Source: Leptospira mtsangambouensis
GTDB lineage: Bacteria > Spirochaetota > Leptospiria > Leptospirales > Leptospiraceae
Length of the DNA stretch: 64,000 nucleotides
Assembly: GCF_004770475.1 (NCBI RefSeq)
Contig: NZ_RQHK01000002.1
Span: 62,001 to 126,000 of the forward strand
Direction of reading: 5' to 3'
The notes beneath the pieces are model-generated. The model was not told the DNA's origin. It saw only the letters and a program-made list of their open reading frames with translations, and made no database searches. Below are positions 37,458 to 47,248 of this stretch, piece after piece. How positions within the stretch are numbered: the stretch's first letter is position 1; every line of letters begins with the position of its first letter. A program made the translations under genes and the position numbers.

Positions 37458-38188
37458 TCGTCTACCCTACCTTGGCCTTTGTATTCATTCATAAGTTGGT
37501 CGTTTTTTTCGTATTGTTCTTTGATTCGTTGGTAGTTTTCTTCTTTGATGGCCTTGAACTCTTCAAAAATGCGCATTTTATCTTTCACAAATTCATCTAA
37601 AATTTGTTTTTTTAATTCTTTTCCAGATACAACCACTTCTTCATTTTCTGCGACGAGGGTTTGTTTTCCTTTTTTATCCGGACTGACTGCCACAGTCCCT
37701 TCGTTGACATAAACTCCCGTTTCCACTTCGGTTAGGTCTTCGTTGACCCCACCGGTGTCAGGTGTTGCTGCCAGAAATTCTGTTCCTCTCACTCCCGCCA
37801 CAAAGCTAGGATTGACAACGCTGAGTTGGTTTTGGCTTGGCACTCCTGGTCCCGGTTTGTGTGCTTTGACAAATAATTTTCCACCCACAAGTTTGAGAGT
37901 AGTGGATTTTGACTTTGGATTGAGAAGGTCTTCAATTAGGACAGATGAATATTTTGACAAACGAATGGTTGCTTGTGTTGCCAACTGGATCTCACAAGTG
38001 CCGTTTTCTGTTGTAATGGTATCCCCTTTTTTTAGGATACTACCTAACTTTACCGGCTCTTTCGCCTTTTTGAAACGTGGTCCTGAAAGGTAGTTTGTTC
38101 CTTGAATGAAACTAATAATCCCCACTTCTTCAGCGGCAAGGGTTGTGGTCAAAAGAAGAAACAAAATGGACACAATAAATCGAATCAT
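37454..38188 (-). CDS. FecR-domain periplasmic protein
   Basis: About 244 residues from the ATG at 38188, which gives a clean signal peptide (ending TTTLAAEE); the frame is open 20 codons further. The domain reads KLGSILKKGDTITTENGTCEIQLATQATIRLSKYSSVLIED and VNPSFVAGVRGTEF, the core of FecR domains, which bind ligands or peptidoglycan-near partners in spirochaetes without any FecI partner. A Lys/Glu-rich helix (about 190-244) ends the protein. It is translationally coupled to the DUF4384 gene. Confidence 0.85.
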   Translation of the reverse strand: MIRFIVSILFLLLTTTLAAEEVGIISFIQGTNYLSGPRFKKAKEPVKLGSILKKGDTITTENGTCEIQLATQATIRLSKYSSVLIEDLLNPKSKSTTLKLVGGKLFVKAHKPGPGVPSQNQLSVVNPSFVAGVRGTEFLAATPDTGGVNEDLTEVETGVYVNEGTVAVSPDKKGKQTLVAENEEVVVSGKELKKQILDEFVKDKMRIFEEFKAIKEENYQRIKEQYEKNDQLMNEYKGQGRVDE

Positions 38189-38248
38189 GCCACTTTTATA
38201 GTAGAACTCACTCCTCTTACAAGCTAAAAAAACTAAAAAAAAAATCAA

Positions 38249-38310
38249 AAATTCCCCTACAAAAATGGTTAGTTAGGACCAATTAGAAGATTTACCACCT
38301 ATCTTCTGAT
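38249..38310 (+). promoter_or_regulatory. Leader of the RND/giant-protein operon with a start-proximal hairpin
   Basis: AGAAGAT (38285-38291) pairs with ATCTTCT (38301-38307) around the loop TTACCACCT, ending three bases before the ATG at 38311. The only Shine-Dalgarno-like AGGA (about 38275) lies some 32 bases before the ATG; folding the hairpin would bring it to normal distance. The loop bases ACCAC could also pair with GTGGT at 38313-38317. Confidence 0.4.
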
Positions 38311-39864
38311 ATGTGGTGTAAGTTTTTTTCCATATGTTTTTGTCTGGGATTTCTATTTTATCCCTTGATGGCAGAGGACAATTTGTTCTGGGAAGATTGT
38401 GTTTGGATTGGGATGGAACGGAATGGAAGTCTGGGTTTGGAGCAGGTTCGTTCTGAAATATTTCCCATCCTAACTCGAGAAAAATGGAAACAATACCTTC
38501 CTAAATTAGGAGTCCATTATTTCGGAATATTCTCAAAAAATCCAGAACAGATTGATCAGGAATACCGTGATGTTCGTTTGCAAATCCAACAACTATTGTA
38601 TGATGGAGGAGAAACCGAAAGAGAAAAACAAAAATTAGAAATTCGGAGACTCATTCATTCGGAAGAGAAAAAACTCCTTAGAGAAAAAATATTCAAATCA
38701 ATTTCCCTTTCCTATCTCTCCTTCCAAAAACGAATGTTAGTTGATTTGATCTACAATCTTAGATCAGAACGTTACAAACTAGAACAAAAAAAACGAAAAA
38801 AAGAATTGGAACTTGGGTTATCTTCGAAAGGTGAATCCGAATGGCTCAAAGTTTGGGAAGTTGAATTTCAATCAAAACAGATTCACTCTGACACAAACAA
38901 AAAACTGGCAGTCCTAGAATTACAACAGGCGATGTCACTTGACCCAAATGTTCGTATTACATTAGCAGGAGGATTTACGGAACGTATCCGATTGTTTGAT
39001 CCAAGTGCCAATTTAATGGCTCCCAATGAAAATCATCCACTTCGAAAAAAACAGAGACTACAAATTGAGTTAGCAGAACTAGAAGAAGAAAGTTTGGAAA
39101 ATGATTGGAAACCAAAACTAGTATTAGGTGGTTATGTTGGAAAAAATGGAAACGGAGGATTCCCTCTTCAGAATGAAATTTATGGACTGAGTGTGGGAGT
39201 CCAAGCTAATTTAGGAGGAACCAGTTTTCAATCTAATACACAAAATGGAATCCAGTCGGAAGGAAACGGGATCCAAAGAATTCCTGGGTATGGACCACAA
39301 CCAGTAGGTCCTGGCGAAAATTCCTTTCAAAGTGGTTCGATTGGTTTATTCGATGATTTTGGTCGAAATAAAAAAATCTTTGATTCAAAAATGAGTTTGT
39401 TACAAGCCAAAGCGGATTGGAAACAATCGGAGATCGGTTTTTTAAACCAAGTCCAATCGACTGAAATTAAACTAAGTGAATTGTATCAAAAATATAATCT
39501 CTATTTAGAAAATACAAAATCCAATTTAAACCAACACAAAGCGAAAAGAGAAGAAAGAAAGTTTGGGCTGATCTCAGAAATTGAATACTTAAAATCAGAA
39601 GAAGAAGTATTTGTTAGTTTGGAATCTGTATTAGAGCCTTATTTTCAATACATATCCACTGCTTTGGAACTTGTTCTGTTACTTGGAGAAAATCCTTTTG
39701 ACAATCGTTATTATCAAGTAGAGTCAAAACGCACTCCAAGTGATCTCTCCAAGGTTTTAGATGATTGGAAAGAAATTCCTCAGGGCGAAAAAATAAAAAT
39801 AAACGAACCAATCCAAAAGAAACCTTACCCGTTTTTAATGGAGGATCCGTATGAAACTCGTTAG
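38311..39864 (+). CDS. TolC-like outer-membrane efflux protein
   Basis: 517 residues with signal peptide (ending LMAEDN). Long charged helices (about 85-220 and 355-440), separated by barrel-type segments with Gly-rich and aromatic strands (KPKLVLGGYVG, YGLSVGVQANLGG), give the two-repeat pattern of TolC proteins, the outer-membrane duct of tripartite pumps. Sequence likeness is weak and the loop at about 285-330 is unusually rich in Gln, Asn and Gly. First of a nine-gene run that includes adaptor and RND genes, which supports the role. Its end overlaps the next gene by 14 bases. Confidence 0.75.
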   Translation: MWCKFFSICFCLGFLFYPLMAEDNLFWEDCVWIGMERNGSLGLEQVRSEIFPILTREKWKQYLPKLGVHYFGIFSKNPEQIDQEYRDVRLQIQQLLYDGGETEREKQKLEIRRLIHSEEKKLLREKIFKSISLSYLSFQKRMLVDLIYNLRSERYKLEQKKRKKELELGLSSKGESEWLKVWEVEFQSKQIHSDTNKKLAVLELQQAMSLDPNVRITLAGGFTERIRLFDPSANLMAPNENHPLRKKQRLQIELAELEEESLENDWKPKLVLGGYVGKNGNGGFPLQNEIYGLSVGVQANLGGTSFQSNTQNGIQSEGNGIQRIPGYGPQPVGPGENSFQSGSIGLFDDFGRNKKIFDSKMSLLQAKADWKQSEIGFLNQVQSTEIKLSELYQKYNLYLENTKSNLNQHKAKREERKFGLISEIEYLKSEEEVFVSLESVLEPYFQYISTALELVLLLGENPFDNRYYQVESKRTPSDLSKVLDDWKEIPQGEKIKINEPIQKKPYPFLMEDPYETR

Positions 39865-41215
39865 ATGGAATTTAGTGTTTTTATTAGTGCCTGTATTGTT
39901 CCAATGTTCTTCCAAGTTGGGCTCATTTGATGATTGGATTGGAGTTTTGAATTCTAGCGATGCCCCAAAAGTTCTTGTTTTCTCTCCGGCCTCCGATTCC
40001 AACAATGTTGATCCAAAAACAAATATCTCTGTTGTATTTAGTAAAGCCATGTCCACCCAGTCCTGCGTATCGGCTTTTTCATTGGATCCACCCGTTCGAG
40101 GAAGTTTTGAAACAACGGAACTCACTCTCAAGTATTATCCTAAAATGGATTTGCCATCTGGCGGTTATGTGATTCGTCTCACCAAACAATGTGAAGATAA
40201 AACGGGGAAGGACCTGGATCGCGTGTATACCATCCCCTTTCATGTGGGTGAAAAAGAAAGTCCTGGCCCTCCAACCATAAATTCAATTTTGGTTTCAACG
40301 GGAACTGAAACGGAATGTTTGTCTGGAGGAATTATCACAAATATTTTGTTAGGTGAAGATCGAATTGTTTGTTCCGGAATCCCTGGTCCTTCACCCATCC
40401 GAATTGAATTTTCAAAATCAATGAACCAAACGGAAGTGGGGCAAGGACTTCGGTTCGAACCAGGTCTCTCTTATCGTTTGGAATGGGAAAGTCCTAGTTT
40501 ATTGAGAGTGTTACCAGATCTCAATTTTTTACCGGAAACTCGGTATCATATTGTTTTTCCTGTCGGATTACATTCAGTCGATGGTGCAGAATTATCGGAA
40601 GTTGTTCGATCCGATTTTTTTGTTGGAGCTGATTTGAGTGATCCTGAAGTTGCGGGTTTTGGTTTGGAATCACAAAACTGCGGTTTGGGGGTTCAAGAAT
40701 TAGGATCGGTAATAGGTGCTCGTTGGGATTCTGGATTCTGTTTTTGGAGCCAAGGAATGCCCATCCTTAGTCCAAATTTTTATCATTTTCGTGGAGGAGA
40801 TACTGGGTTTGGTGGGCCAGGGTCAAGTTTAGACTGCGCAGATGTAAATACTGATAATTTTCGGATTTTTTTTAATCAGTATATGGACACAACTTCCGTC
40901 ATTGGGGCCACAAGGTTATCAAAAATTTCTCCACCATCAACAAACATTCGTTTATCGACTTGGGTTTGGTCTCATTGTCAAACAGAATTTCCTTTTGGTT
41001 GTAAACAATTAACTTATTCCTTTGCAGAAAGTGAAGCAAGTTGTAATGGAACTTTATTTGGAAACATTTCAACTGGAGGGGATTTTAATTTATCTTCTTC
41101 TAGTTTTGCACCAAACTTCTATCCTTATTATGAGTTCCGTTTGGATCCAGATGCAAAATCCATTTCTGGGAAAAAGATGAAGGTTGGTTTTGTCATTCAG
41201 GTGGAAGCAAAATGA
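39851..41215 (+). CDS. Ig-like (Big_5-type) lipoprotein
   Basis: 454 residues, lipobox LFQCSS. The N-terminal part reads VLVFSPASDSNNVDPKTNISVVFSKAMSTQS...LPSGGYVIRLTKQCEDKTGKDL, the bacterial Ig-like Big_5 pattern. A second related unit (about 170-270: IRIEFSKSMNQTEVG...LPETRYHIVFPVGL) follows, and the Cys-rich C-terminal half is not recognised. Probably lies on the outer membrane; it may be a structural part of the export machine or its cargo. Overlaps its neighbours on both sides. Confidence 0.75.
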   Translation: MKLVRWNLVFLLVPVLFQCSSKLGSFDDWIGVLNSSDAPKVLVFSPASDSNNVDPKTNISVVFSKAMSTQSCVSAFSLDPPVRGSFETTELTLKYYPKMDLPSGGYVIRLTKQCEDKTGKDLDRVYTIPFHVGEKESPGPPTINSILVSTGTETECLSGGIITNILLGEDRIVCSGIPGPSPIRIEFSKSMNQTEVGQGLRFEPGLSYRLEWESPSLLRVLPDLNFLPETRYHIVFPVGLHSVDGAELSEVVRSDFFVGADLSDPEVAGFGLESQNCGLGVQELGSVIGARWDSGFCFWSQGMPILSPNFYHFRGGDTGFGGPGSSLDCADVNTDNFRIFFNQYMDTTSVIGATRLSKISPPSTNIRLSTWVWSHCQTEFPFGCKQLTYSFAESEASCNGTLFGNISTGGDFNLSSSSFAPNFYPYYEFRLDPDAKSISGKKMKVGFVIQVEAK

Positions 41216-41730
41216 AGTATTTACTTATTGTAAGTAGTTTTGTGTTTTTATCTTGTGTTGGGACTCAAAAGGCTTTCCGAAAGAAAACATATCCCATTCC
41301 GAATGGTAAAAAGATTTTATTGATTCATTCTGTTTCCCCTTGTTTTTACGACAGTTATTCCGAAGAAAAAGAAGTTAGTTTTCAGATACAGGAAGAATTA
41401 GAAGAGTTAGGTTACTCTGTGGTTCTTGGAGATAAAATTTGGGATGAGGTGAGTTCTCCTCTTCCCAATGATCGTTTGGATCACTTTCAAAATCAATTAA
41501 AACATTTACCCAATAAAAATCGTTCGCGGATTTTAATTTGGAAAGAACAAGCAGATCAAGTTGAAGCGACAGAAGTTTTTGTATTACGGTTTGTGTATCC
41601 AGTAAAACCAAATCTAAACTCGATACGAGTGATCTGGGTTGATTTTTCTAAAAAAGAAATCAATCGATTCGATTGGAATTGGGATAAAAAAGATCCATTT
41701 CCGTTTCGTGATTCTATCCAAAAACTCTAG
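41212..41730 (+). CDS. Lipoprotein of unknown function
   Basis: 172 residues, lipobox VFLSCVG. An alternating strand/helix pattern follows (KKILLIHSVSPCFYDSY, LGYSVVLGDKIW, RILIWKEQADQVEATEVFVLRFVYP). No family recognised. Coupled to the preceding gene by an ATGA overlap; the next gene's ATG lies ten bases after its stop. Confidence 0.65.
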   Translation: MKYLLIVSSFVFLSCVGTQKAFRKKTYPIPNGKKILLIHSVSPCFYDSYSEEKEVSFQIQEELEELGYSVVLGDKIWDEVSSPLPNDRLDHFQNQLKHLPNKNRSRILIWKEQADQVEATEVFVLRFVYPVKPNLNSIRVIWVDFSKKEINRFDWNWDKKDPFPFRDSIQKL

Positions 41731-41740
41731 GAGTTCCTTT

Positions 41741-42241
41741 ATGAAAAATATACTTATTTTGTTTTTCATTTTAAACTTTGTTCGTTGTTCACAGGCGGCT
41801 CTTTCTGATTCGAATGATTTACAAGTTCTCTCTGAAGCATACCGTTCCGGTCATCTAACGGTAGTCAGTTCTGTATTAAAAGAGAAAAAGAAAGAAGAAA
41901 AATTATTACCCGCAGAAGACCTGCTTTATAGCAAATCTTTGTTTTATTTGGGAGATTGGAAAGAGTTCTTTATCCATTGGGCAGAAGTTTCTCATAAACC
42001 ACCCGAATTGGTATTGTTATACTTTAAGGCTGTGCTTGTATCGAAATTGCCTGTCACCATTTCTACTGAAGATGAATCAAAACTAATTGAGTTACTGCCC
42101 ATATCACCAGAAGCTTGTTTGTTGTATTTGAAGTTAAAGAATACAAAAGATTCGTTAAAACAAAAGAAACTTTTTTTGGCCCAATGGAAACAATTCCAAA
42201 CCCATCTAGATAGATTAGAAAAGGAATTGGGCAAAAAATGA
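41741..42241 (+). CDS. Lipoprotein of unknown function, helical
   Basis: 166 residues from the ATG at 41741, which has TAGGAG at a good distance; the frame is open further up but would overlap the previous gene by 92 bases. Signal ends at NFVRCSQ (loose lipobox). The mature part is helical, with repeat-like stretches (LSEAYRSGHLTVVSSVLKEKKKEE, LLYSKSLFYLGDWKEFFIHW) that may be TPR-related. Unknown role in the RND operon. Confidence 0.65.
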   Translation: MKNILILFFILNFVRCSQAALSDSNDLQVLSEAYRSGHLTVVSSVLKEKKKEEKLLPAEDLLYSKSLFYLGDWKEFFIHWAEVSHKPPELVLLYFKAVLVSKLPVTISTEDESKLIELLPISPEACLLYLKLKNTKDSLKQKKLFLAQWKQFQTHLDRLEKELGKK

Positions 42242-42870
42242 AAATATCTCTTTTGGGAATTCAGATTAAAAAATACCAAGTGTTTCTCTTGGGAATGTTA
42301 AGAGCTAGATTGATAAAAATTTATCAATCTCCTTTTTTCTTCCTAAGTATATATATTTTACTCTACGGTTTTCATTGTTTCTGGAATTGGGATGAGTTTA
42401 TGAGCAACAATCGCAACTTAGAAATGGATGCGATGAACGCTGGAAAACAAGTTTCTCTTTGGAGTTTGTATCCATTTCAAATTTTCAGTGTTCTTTTAGT
42501 CGCCGTTTTATATTTGTTTCTTTCTGTTTCGATCAACTTTCTTTTTTCTTTGTTAAAGCGAACAAAGGAAACATTTAAGAAAAATTTAGGAAAGTTTATT
42601 GGAAGTCTGATTCAACAATTTTTTCTCTTTGTTTGTATTTTGTTTTTAGGAAACCAGTTTTTAGGTCTTTTTTTTACATCCAATTTTTATTCCACCTTGG
42701 TTGTAGTATTTTGGACAACGTTGTTTATGTTTTTTCTTATCAAGAATGGAGAATTGTACAAACGGTTGTTTATTTCCAGGGATCAATTTGTAAGCTTCCT
42801 TTCTCATAGTTTGGGTTATTTGAATCCAATCTTATTTATCTTTTTTGTATTGGCTTTGGCAAATGTATGA
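42238..42870 (+). CDS. Small integral membrane protein of unknown function
   Basis: 210 residues with about four to five membrane helices (32-50, 80-105, 120-140, 150-172, 190-208). No motif recognised. It overlaps the genes on both sides by four bases, so it is made together with the adaptor and RND proteins and may be an accessory inner-membrane subunit. Confidence 0.65.
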   Translation: MKISLLGIQIKKYQVFLLGMLRARLIKIYQSPFFFLSIYILLYGFHCFWNWDEFMSNNRNLEMDAMNAGKQVSLWSLYPFQIFSVLLVAVLYLFLSVSINFLFSLLKRTKETFKKNLGKFIGSLIQQFFLFVCILFLGNQFLGLFFTSNFYSTLVVVFWTTLFMFFLIKNGELYKRLFISRDQFVSFLSHSLGYLNPILFIFFVLALANV

Positions 42871-44267
42871 AAGGGAATCTTGGATATATCCTAAAAGTTT
42901 GGATTCGCAAAATATTTATCTTTGGAATTTTCTTTTTTGTTTTGTCGATTCTGTATACCTATCTCTCTACTCCTGCGATTCGAGGTCGTTTTCCCTTTTT
43001 GGCTTCATTTTTATACTTCCCGAACCAATTGGGAAAAACAAATGAAATTTCTGCTATGGAGTCACCAAAACAAAGTTTGGTGTTCAAGAAACCTAGAATT
43101 TTAGAAGAAAATAAAGTTTTGGAATACCCATCTGTAGTGGAACCAACGAAAGAGATCCAATTGCATAACAAACAAAATGGAAGAGTCAAAAAGATATTCG
43201 TTGAAGAGGGTGACTTTGTCAAGGAAGGTCAAATTCTTTTAGAGATAGATGATGAATTGATTCGATTGGAGGGAGAAAGATTAGTTTTATCTGCTGGCAT
43301 CGCAAAATCTCAAGTGACAATTGCTTATGAAAAATGGAAACAAGCTGAGAAACAAGTAGAAACGAAACTAAGAGAAATCGATAAAAAAACAGAATGGATT
43401 GAACTTGCAGAAAAAGAATGGGCACTAGTTCGAGATACAAAAGAGAAAAAAATAATTCTTTGGAAACAAGGTTTTGTATCTCTCTCCGAGTTGGAGAAAA
43501 TAAAACAAGAGGAGGAATCCAAACAAACGCAGTATAAAAATTTATTACGAGATCGGGAAAATCTTCTCTCTGGGATACATTTAGGATTGGAATCTGAGGA
43601 GAATCGTTTTGAAGAAAAGTTGAAAACTTGGAGAGAAAAAAATACTTCTATCGAAAGTACCGAGTATGAATTGAGTTTGGCGCATTTGAAAATCATTCAA
43701 AACCAAATCAAATCAAACGAACAATTATTAGCTGAAACTCGTTTGCGTGCCCCTAAACCTGGGAAAATATTAAAAATTCAGGCTAAAGAAGGGGAGTTAA
43801 CGAACCAAATTCCGGTGATGACTTTAATTGAAAGGGGAGAACTTTCAGTCGGTTTTCAAATTGCAGAATCTGATTTGATTCATTTTTCCCCAGGAAAATC
43901 TGTTCTTTTTTTACCTTCTCAAACAAATTTACCATCAATCAAAGGTAAGGTGGATCGTGTAGGAGGATTTTTAGATTCAAGGTCTCATAGCATTGGCATT
44001 AAGGTTCGTTTGGAACCAAATCATAAAATGATTCTTCCTGGTATGTTCGGGCTTTCACAAGTGAAACTAAATGAGGTTACAGAAAAAATTTTGATTCCAA
44101 CTTCTTCCCTTCATGGTGATGAAACGAATGGTTTTTTTGTGAATGTAAAAAAGGGGGAAAGGGTGGAAAAACGTTTCATTCAGTATCAACCTTATTTGTC
44201 AAATGAGTTAGAAATTCTTTCTGGGCTTTCTTCTGAGGATGAAGTAGAATTTAGTTTGGTTTTATGA
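42867..44267 (+). CDS. Periplasmic adaptor (membrane fusion protein, HlyD/AcrA type)
   Basis: 466 residues. One membrane helix (about 17-37), a biotinyl-lipoyl half motif (EIQLHNKQNGRVKKIFVEEGDFVKEGQILLEIDD), a very long coiled-coil hairpin (about 130-290, longer than in AcrA), the second lipoyl half (ETRLRAPKPGKILKIQAKEGELTNQIPVMTLI), then beta-barrel and membrane-proximal parts. It should bridge the RND pair with the TolC-like duct. ATGA overlaps on both ends. Confidence 0.88.
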   Translation: MKGNLGYILKVWIRKIFIFGIFFFVLSILYTYLSTPAIRGRFPFLASFLYFPNQLGKTNEISAMESPKQSLVFKKPRILEENKVLEYPSVVEPTKEIQLHNKQNGRVKKIFVEEGDFVKEGQILLEIDDELIRLEGERLVLSAGIAKSQVTIAYEKWKQAEKQVETKLREIDKKTEWIELAEKEWALVRDTKEKKIILWKQGFVSLSELEKIKQEEESKQTQYKNLLRDRENLLSGIHLGLESEENRFEEKLKTWREKNTSIESTEYELSLAHLKIIQNQIKSNEQLLAETRLRAPKPGKILKIQAKEGELTNQIPVMTLIERGELSVGFQIAESDLIHFSPGKSVLFLPSQTNLPSIKGKVDRVGGFLDSRSHSIGIKVRLEPNHKMILPGMFGLSQVKLNEVTEKILIPTSSLHGDETNGFFVNVKKGERVEKRFIQYQPYLSNELEILSGLSSEDEVEFSLVL

Positions 44268-47248
44268 AGATCGAAAGTTATGTTCTTTCTTTTTTCAAAC
44301 ACAAACGTTTGTATTTTGTTTTTTGTTTATCGATTGTTATCGTTGCTTTTTTTAGAATTCCTGAATTAGAAATTTGGTTATTACCGAATTTAACACCCTC
44401 TCGGTATTTTATTGTCACTGAGTACCCGAATCATTCAGCAGAAGATACTGACATGATGGTGAGTTTGCCAATTTCCGAATTGGTTTCTTCAGTAAAGTCT
44501 GTCGATCGGATACGCACAATTTCTGAACATAGTAAGTCAATTGTACAAATTGATCTACAATTTGGTGCATCGGTTCGTGACTTTAAAGAAGAATTATACC
44601 AAAGAATTTTGGAAATGAAAGATAAACTTCCGTTTGGTGTTGAGGCTTCGCGATTAGTGCAAGGAGAAATTAAGGATTCTCCATTTTTAGAAGTGGTTAT
44701 CTCCAAGGACGGAAACGATAATCTTGTAAACTTTCAGTTCCATTTACAACAATTGGTATTTCAATTGGAACGGATTCCTGGTGTAACAGAAGTTCGTATC
44801 ACAGGAAACAGAAAAAAAACTTCTATTATTTCCATAAATCCAGAGACTTTGGACTTATTTCCAATAAACATCCGTGATTTGGAATCACAACTCCAAACAG
44901 GAATCCGTGGTGGATCGCTAGGGGTAGTCGAAGAATATACAAAAGAAACTGAATTAAAATTCTCGCCTGAAGTTCTTTCTCATCAAAATCTTTCTGAATT
45001 TCCCATTCATTTAGGAAATGGAAATTCAGTCGGACTTGGTCAACTCGCAACAATCTACGAAGCAGACTCACCCGGTGAAAAACTCACACGAATGAATGGA
45101 AAAAATTCAATTTATCTTGCCATCTTTACGGATCCTTCTTCGAATCCATTGTCGTTATCTTCGGAAATAACAACAAAACTAAGAAGTTTCGATTCTTTAA
45201 TTGCATCTGAAATTTTTTATGATGGATCGAATGAATTAAAAGATCAAATCAAACAAACTGGTTTTAATATGATCTGGGGATTGGGATTCGCTTTTCTATT
45301 TTCTTTCCTATTGTATCGTAGTTGGACTCCGACTTTGATTTTACTTATATCAGTTTTATTTTCTTTGGTCTTCTTTTTTCATTTGATTTTGTTTTTTTCG
45401 ATTTCGATCAACTTGCTGAGTTTAGGTGGGATTTCAGTTGGGATCGGAATGTTATTTGATGCCAGCAACCTGACAGTATTTTCCATAAAAAGACATTTAA
45501 ACATGGGGTTATCAATTTTTGAGGCTGTCACAATGGGAATTCGTTCTGTTTTGGTTTCACTTGTTTCCTCCTCTCTCACGACCATTGTAGTTTTCATTCC
45601 TCTTCTATTGTTCCCTATGCAATGGAAAGAATTCTTTTTCGATTCCGGAGTCTGCATAGCTCTTTTGGTTTTTTGTTCTCTCGTCTCCTCTGTTTTGATT
45701 GTTCCATTACTTTCCATTTTTTTATCAGAGTCATTAAAAATGGATTCTATCAGTTTTAAAAGAGAGGATTCTTTATTCCAAATTGATAATAAAACCTATG
45801 TTTTGTTTTCCAAAATGAATATTCGAATGGTTTCGATCATATTGGTAATGATTTCATTTTCCTATTTGTTTAGGTTTGGTCCTAGTTGGAAAATTTTTCC
45901 AGAACAAGTTTCTGTAGGCAATCGTTTGCAAATGATTCCTTGGAACCATTTGAGTTTAGATGAAGAACTTCGGTTTGTTGAAGCTTTAGAAAAGAAGATC
46001 AAAATTTTTGACCCGACTCTTTCTGTTTTTCTATCTCCATTAAATGGTTATGATGCAAAGTCCCAAAATCCTAAAAAAGCAATTCCGATCGAATGGAAAT
46101 TTTATGGAGTTCAAAAAGAAAATGAATTAGAACGATTGGTTTCGGATGAACTTTTGAGGTCAAGATGGGATTGGAAATGGGAGCTTATCAACTCCCAACT
46201 CAAAACGGCTTTACCCTTCATTCCTGTTGACTCAATTGTTTTCCTACATGATCAGTGGGAGGAGTTAAGCAAAATTGTTATGAACTTCCAAATCCAGTCA
46301 AAATCCAAGGGGTTTGTTGGTAAGTTTGATTTTTTACCAAAAGAAATTCGATTAGAAGAATGGACTAGAAATCAAATTCCAATTCCAGACTGGAATCCAA
46401 ATGAAGAAGATTTAAAACAGAAATTTTTATACGAACAAAGACCCAAATATTTAGGCTCTATTGGTGAGACGATCAAAACGGATTTGTATCTTGGTTTCGA
46501 TTCCTTTCTTTCCAATCATACTAATACAAATGATTTCTCTAGGATCAGTTTCAAAACAAAAACCAATGAAACAACATACCTTAGTTCTCTTTTTCGATCA
46601 AAACAAAGGGGAAGTTTGAATCAGTTTCGCCGTGAATCTGGATTGTTTTCTGCTGAATGGATAGGCCAAGTGATGGACTTTGAATTGAAAGATTTGGATC
46701 CATCTGGGCATTTAACTTTACTAAAAGTTTCGGCAAGTGAGGAAATCAAAAAATTTTATTTGGTTCTTGTGATCCTCTTAATTATTTCCTTTGTTTTTAT
46801 TTATTTAGCTCTTGTGGGAATTTATGAATCATTTTGGATTCCTTTTTTTTACCTTTCGATATCTTGTTTCTACCTTTTGGTCACTATGATTTTTGTTTTT
46901 GGTTTATTTTCGGAATTTCATTTAGGGCATTATATCGGTCTAATTGTTCTGCTTGGATTGTCTATTGATAGTATTTCTTTATTTGGTGAAAGATGGATCG
47001 AAATACCTGAAAATGTAGCTGGTTTAGAAAAACGAGAATATGTTCTTCGTTGGTTACTGTGGCCCATTTTATTAAACTCAGGAACGACGATGATGGGTCT
47101 TTTTCCTGTTTTTGTTTTTGGATGCCCAGGTTCCGAATTTTCTGAATCTATCGCAAGCACGATGTTTGTTGGCATTCTAATTTCCTTATTCTTTGTTTTT
47201 TATGTTTATCCGAACTTGTTTGAAAAATTTTGGATTAAAAAAACATGA
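44264..47248 (+). CDS. RND-family transporter, altered proton relay
   Basis: 994 residues, full RND layout: helix 1, porter loop (VRDFKEELYQRILEMKDKLP...ERIPGVTEVRITG), helices 2-6, second loop, helices 8-12. In helix 4 the AcrB LLVDDAIVVVENVER appears as MLFDASNLTVFSIKR, so the first Asp stays (Asp399) and the second is Ala400. In helix 10 AcrB GLSAKN appears as GLSIDS, so the key Lys is Asp902. Proton coupling may thus differ from drug pumps. Substrate unknown. Coupled by ATGA to the adaptor before and the second RND gene after. Confidence 0.88.
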   Translation: MKIESYVLSFFKHKRLYFVFCLSIVIVAFFRIPELEIWLLPNLTPSRYFIVTEYPNHSAEDTDMMVSLPISELVSSVKSVDRIRTISEHSKSIVQIDLQFGASVRDFKEELYQRILEMKDKLPFGVEASRLVQGEIKDSPFLEVVISKDGNDNLVNFQFHLQQLVFQLERIPGVTEVRITGNRKKTSIISINPETLDLFPINIRDLESQLQTGIRGGSLGVVEEYTKETELKFSPEVLSHQNLSEFPIHLGNGNSVGLGQLATIYEADSPGEKLTRMNGKNSIYLAIFTDPSSNPLSLSSEITTKLRSFDSLIASEIFYDGSNELKDQIKQTGFNMIWGLGFAFLFSFLLYRSWTPTLILLISVLFSLVFFFHLILFFSISINLLSLGGISVGIGMLFDASNLTVFSIKRHLNMGLSIFEAVTMGIRSVLVSLVSSSLTTIVVFIPLLLFPMQWKEFFFDSGVCIALLVFCSLVSSVLIVPLLSIFLSESLKMDSISFKREDSLFQIDNKTYVLFSKMNIRMVSIILVMISFSYLFRFGPSWKIFPEQVSVGNRLQMIPWNHLSLDEELRFVEALEKKIKIFDPTLSVFLSPLNGYDAKSQNPKKAIPIEWKFYGVQKENELERLVSDELLRSRWDWKWELINSQLKTALPFIPVDSIVFLHDQWEELSKIVMNFQIQSKSKGFVGKFDFLPKEIRLEEWTRNQIPIPDWNPNEEDLKQKFLYEQRPKYLGSIGETIKTDLYLGFDSFLSNHTNTNDFSRISFKTKTNETTYLSSLFRSKQRGSLNQFRRESGLFSAEWIGQVMDFELKDLDPSGHLTLLKVSASEEIKKFYLVLVILLIISFVFIYLALVGIYESFWIPFFYLSISCFYLLVTMIFVFGLFSEFHLGHYIGLIVLLGLSIDSISLFGERWIEIPENVAGLEKREYVLRWLLWPILLNSGTTMMGLFPVFVFGCPGSEFSESIASTMFVGILISLFFVFYVYPNLFEKFWIKKT

